Part shown: in pieces, positions 60,131 to 64,000 of the stretch
Layout: each line of letters begins with the position of its first letter
How positions within the stretch are numbered: position 1 is the stretch's first letter
Origin: CAZKBP01 sp964551015
GTDB taxonomy: Bacteria; Bacteroidota; Bacteroidia; Cytophagales; Microscillaceae
DNA length: 64,000 nucleotides
Reading direction: 5' to 3'
NCBI GenBank assembly: GCA_964551015.1
Contig: CAZKBP010000005.1
Location: forward strand, 62,001-126,000
The notes under the pieces: generated by a model
Told to the model about the DNA's origin: nothing
What the model saw: only the letters and a program-made list of their open reading frames with translations
The model's database searches: none
Made by a program: the position numbers and the translations under genes

Positions 60131-60496
60131 TTATTCCATATCCATACCATAATATCTAACTCTATTATCTTTAAAGGTAAATACCAGACACCAAATTTTT
60201 TTATTGCAAGCCAAGTGATAAGTTAAATCACCAGATGATGGAGATAAGTTTTTCTCGGACTTCCCAAACAGGATAATTATATCATTTTTAGAAAGACCCA
60301 CATACCTTTTATCATCATTTATTCTATATGAAAAAAGTTTGTCTAACAAATTAACTCTAATACCTTTACACCCATTACTATCTTTTCTCCATTGGCGAAA
60401 ATATTTTTTACGTATATCCTTAACATCTATTCCCTGAGATGAACAAAATGATATATTTAATAACAATATTAAAATTATACAAAATAGTAGTTTCAT
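60131..60496 (-). CDS. Small secreted protein of unknown function, low-GC
   Basis: The family is not recognised. The 121-residue product begins with a signal peptide (MKLLFCIILILLLNISFC, possibly a lipoprotein with lipobox ISFC). The mature part has LSKNDIIILFGKSEKNLSPSSGDLTYHLACNKKIWCLVFTFKDNRVRYYGM, similar in outline to small Bacteroidota secreted proteins in which a turn K-D-I-x-x-x-F/L-G precedes strands. Its DNA is markedly AT-rich (about 30 percent GC by eye) compared with ligA and the mtn genes, and it is framed on both sides by REP-like elements, so recent arrival by transfer is plausible. Confidence 0.62.
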   Translation of the reverse strand: MKLLFCIILILLLNISFCSSQGIDVKDIRKKYFRQWRKDSNGCKGIRVNLLDKLFSYRINDDKRYVGLSKNDIIILFGKSEKNLSPSSGDLTYHLACNKKIWCLVFTFKDNRVRYYGMDME

Positions 60497-60524
60497 GATT
60501 TTTAATATTTATACATTTCATTAT

Positions 60525-60561
60525 CCAAACTGGCGCGCTTTTGCAACGCGTGCCAGTTTGG
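60525..60561. repeat. REP-like hairpin, full copy with one G-T pair
   Basis: CCAAACTGGCGCGC pairs with GCGTGCCAGTTTGG across TTTTGCAAC. The copy at 59833 is the same except one base. Confidence 0.8.
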
Positions 60562-60594
60562 GGAAGCAGCAAAAGTATGAATCGTTTAAAGTAT

Positions 60595-60608
60595 CCAAAC
60601 TGGCGCGC
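60595..60608. repeat. REP-like half-palindrome CCAAACTGGCGCGC
   Basis: Left half only, with the same preceding ATCC as the copy at 60525. It is located 70 nt from the ligA end. Confidence 0.7.
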
Positions 60609-60677
60609 ATTAACAACACCTACCTTTTCTTAGGTTCGTGGGCGCAATCATCCATAAGCAAAATATTAACCAACGCA

Positions 60678-62807
<2,130 letters not shown>

Positions 62808-62905
62808 TCAAGGAAGTGCAGGATTTGTAAAAACCAAGTTATTTTTACATCATGACTCCGATCAAATTTCATCCCTAACCCTAACCCCATCAAACTTCCG
62901 GTTCT

Positions 62906-63424
62906 ATGATTAATCTAATGTACATACACGGGTTACACTCCCAACCTCGTCTGGACAAAATCGCAATTTTAGAAAGATATTCAGATTCACTCTTTGCCCC
63001 TCATTTGGATTATGAAAATAATGCGAATCTATTCTCATATCTTCTGGAGGAGGCCAGAGAGCGAGAGATCAACTTCGTAGTGGGCAGTTCGGCAGGAGGA
63101 CTGATGGGCTATTGGTTGGGAAGGTATCTGGGTTGTACGACCATTTTATTTAATCCGGCTTTGGCTTTTTTCCAACAAAGAGGTGATTTGCACGAAATAG
63201 CAGATTTAGCTCCCCAAGATACGCATTATTACCACCAGATTGTGATCGGAGCCAAAGACGATGTAGTCGATCCACAAAGTACAGTGGCTTATCTGGAAGC
63301 ACAGGAATCGGAACAAAACTACAGGTATGAAATCCGCGAAAACCTAGGGCATCGCATTGATATAGAGACCTTTGCTTATGCGTGCGAGCAGTACCTTGAT
63401 CTCAACCCAAATGCCAAAGATTGA
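62906..63424 (+). CDS. YqiA-like esterase (UPF0227 alpha/beta hydrolase)
   Basis: The 172-residue protein has the layout of the small YqiA/YcfP hydrolases: MYIHGLHSQPRLDKIAIL, the nucleophile elbow VGSSAGGLMGYWLGRYLG (S in GSSAGG), FNPALAFF, IGAKDDVVDPQ with the acidic residue, and the catalytic His in LGHRIDI. It is soluble and acts on small esters or lipids of unknown identity. A glycosyltransferase gene starts inside its stop codon (TTG overlapping TGA), implying co-translation. Confidence 0.85.
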   Translation: MINLMYIHGLHSQPRLDKIAILERYSDSLFAPHLDYENNANLFSYLLEEAREREINFVVGSSAGGLMGYWLGRYLGCTTILFNPALAFFQQRGDLHEIADLAPQDTHYYHQIVIGAKDDVVDPQSTVAYLEAQESEQNYRYEIRENLGHRIDIETFAYACEQYLDLNPNAKD

Positions 63425-64000
63425 ATCCTTTTTTCTCATTATTGATTACTTATCGGGATCGTCCGCTGGCAAATCTGGAACGCTGCTTGTGCTCGGTAGG
63501 CAGGCAAACTTTTACTGATTACGAACTAATCCTCGTAGATTACGGTAGTCAGCCACATTTTTCAGAGGGCGTACGTAAGATGGCCTCCTGTTTCTCTTTT
63601 GTACAATATCTTTATGTAGAAAGTAGAGGGTGGTTTTGGAATAAATCGCACGCGCTCAACCTTGCCTTGGGTCAGGCTTCTGGAACGTATGTAGTGCAGA
63701 TAGATGCTGACCTGATTTTTCCGAGCCATTTTTTAGAGAATATCCGCCAAGACCAGCTTGCAGAAGTAGTTCTCAATTACCAGTTTTTTTATTTACCCAA
63801 AGGTTTTCAGTCTTTTGATAAATTAGAATCTCAGCCAGACGAATGGCAAAAAAAATTACCTGCTTCTCAGAAATCAGCTACGGGAACCATCGTATGCGCC
63901 CGTGAGGCGATGCTCGCCACGGGTGGCTATGATCCTTTTTATCGAATTTGGGGCGTAGAGGATAGAGATCTAGTTTGGAGCCTAAAGCAGAGAAATATTT
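63421..64000 (+). CDS. Glycosyltransferase family 2 (partial, C-terminus beyond the window)
   Basis: The frame opens after a TGA at 63394 and has no ATG before the conserved start. The first good start is TTG at 63421, which overlaps the upstream stop codon; a second TTG lies at 63442. The 193 visible codons read SLLITYRDRPLANLERCLCSVGRQTFTDYELILVDYGSQ, then NKSHALNLALGQASGTYVVQIDADLIFPSHFL (donor motif DAD) and FYRIWGVEDRDLVWSLKQ (acidic acceptor motif). This is the pattern of GT2 enzymes of the galactosyltransferase type. Sugar and acceptor are unknown. Confidence 0.82.
   Translation, partial: MNPFFSLLITYRDRPLANLERCLCSVGRQTFTDYELILVDYGSQPHFSEGVRKMASCFSFVQYLYVESRGWFWNKSHALNLALGQASGTYVVQIDADLIFPSHFLENIRQDQLAEVVLNYQFFYLPKGFQSFDKLESQPDEWQKKLPASQKSATGTIVCAREAMLATGGYDPFYRIWGVEDRDLVWSLKQRNI

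Overview
This looks like a chromosomal stretch from a member of the Bacteroidota, probably of the Cytophagales/Saprospiria type. The evidence is a SusC/SusD outer-membrane pair, a type IX secretion (T9SS) C-terminal sorting domain, a two-component-propeller (Reg_prop/Y_Y_Y) regulator, a DUF1800-DUF1501 pair, a small RRM protein, general lack of Shine-Dalgarno sequences, and several TAnnTTTG (-7 type) boxes before genes. The sequence is a scaffold: two runs of exactly 100 N (22195-22294 and 46532-46631) both fall inside repeats. I saw no tRNA, rRNA, CRISPR array, transposase or phage genes. Two genes run off the ends: a sensor kinase N-terminus on the minus strand at 1-433, and a family-2 glycosyltransferase from 63421.

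1-16.5 kb holds signalling and envelope genes: sensor kinase, MotA/TolQ/ExbB-like channel, membrane-tethered LuxR-type regulator, class D beta-lactamase-like lipoprotein, tricorn-type protease, a SpoIIE-type phosphatase with a degenerate receiver, a short-chain dehydrogenase behind a double TetR-like operator, a peroxiredoxin, a T9SS-sorted M23-like protein, and a methyltransferase. 16.7-24.5 kb is a polysaccharide locus: four glycosyltransferases, a hexapeptide acyltransferase and an O-antigen-ligase-like protein. It is interrupted by a three-copy structured repeat, an assembly gap and a DUF2267 gene.

24.6-39 kb holds a giant HAMP-GAF-6xPAS sensor with no recognisable output domain, DUF1800/DUF1501, SusC/SusD, a secreted unknown and a DEAD-box helicase. 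39.5-50 kb holds LutB, a heptad-repeat membrane protein, a LEA14-like lipoprotein, an M28 peptidase, an RRM protein, a YdcF protein, a 41-bp tandem repeat array and gcvP.

50-58 kb is metabolic: AlkB-like dioxygenase, trpD, a small protein with a macrodomain protein, cysS, a glutaminyl-cyclase-like M28 protein, and the methionine-salvage genes mtnB-mtnD-mtnC. At 57.8-60.6 kb a PD-(D/E)XK-like gene is present as two essentially identical tandem copies. The second is preceded by a decayed piece of the mtnC 3' end, and both lie in a cluster of REP-like palindromes that also surrounds a low-GC orphan gene. ligA, a YqiA-like hydrolase and the partial glycosyltransferase close the window.

The points most worth following are the three-hairpin repeat at 22.1-22.5 kb, the REP-flanked gene duplication, the 41-bp array, and several proteins whose family-defining catalytic or phosphorylation residue is replaced (receiver D to N, M23 H to N) or whose output domain is absent.
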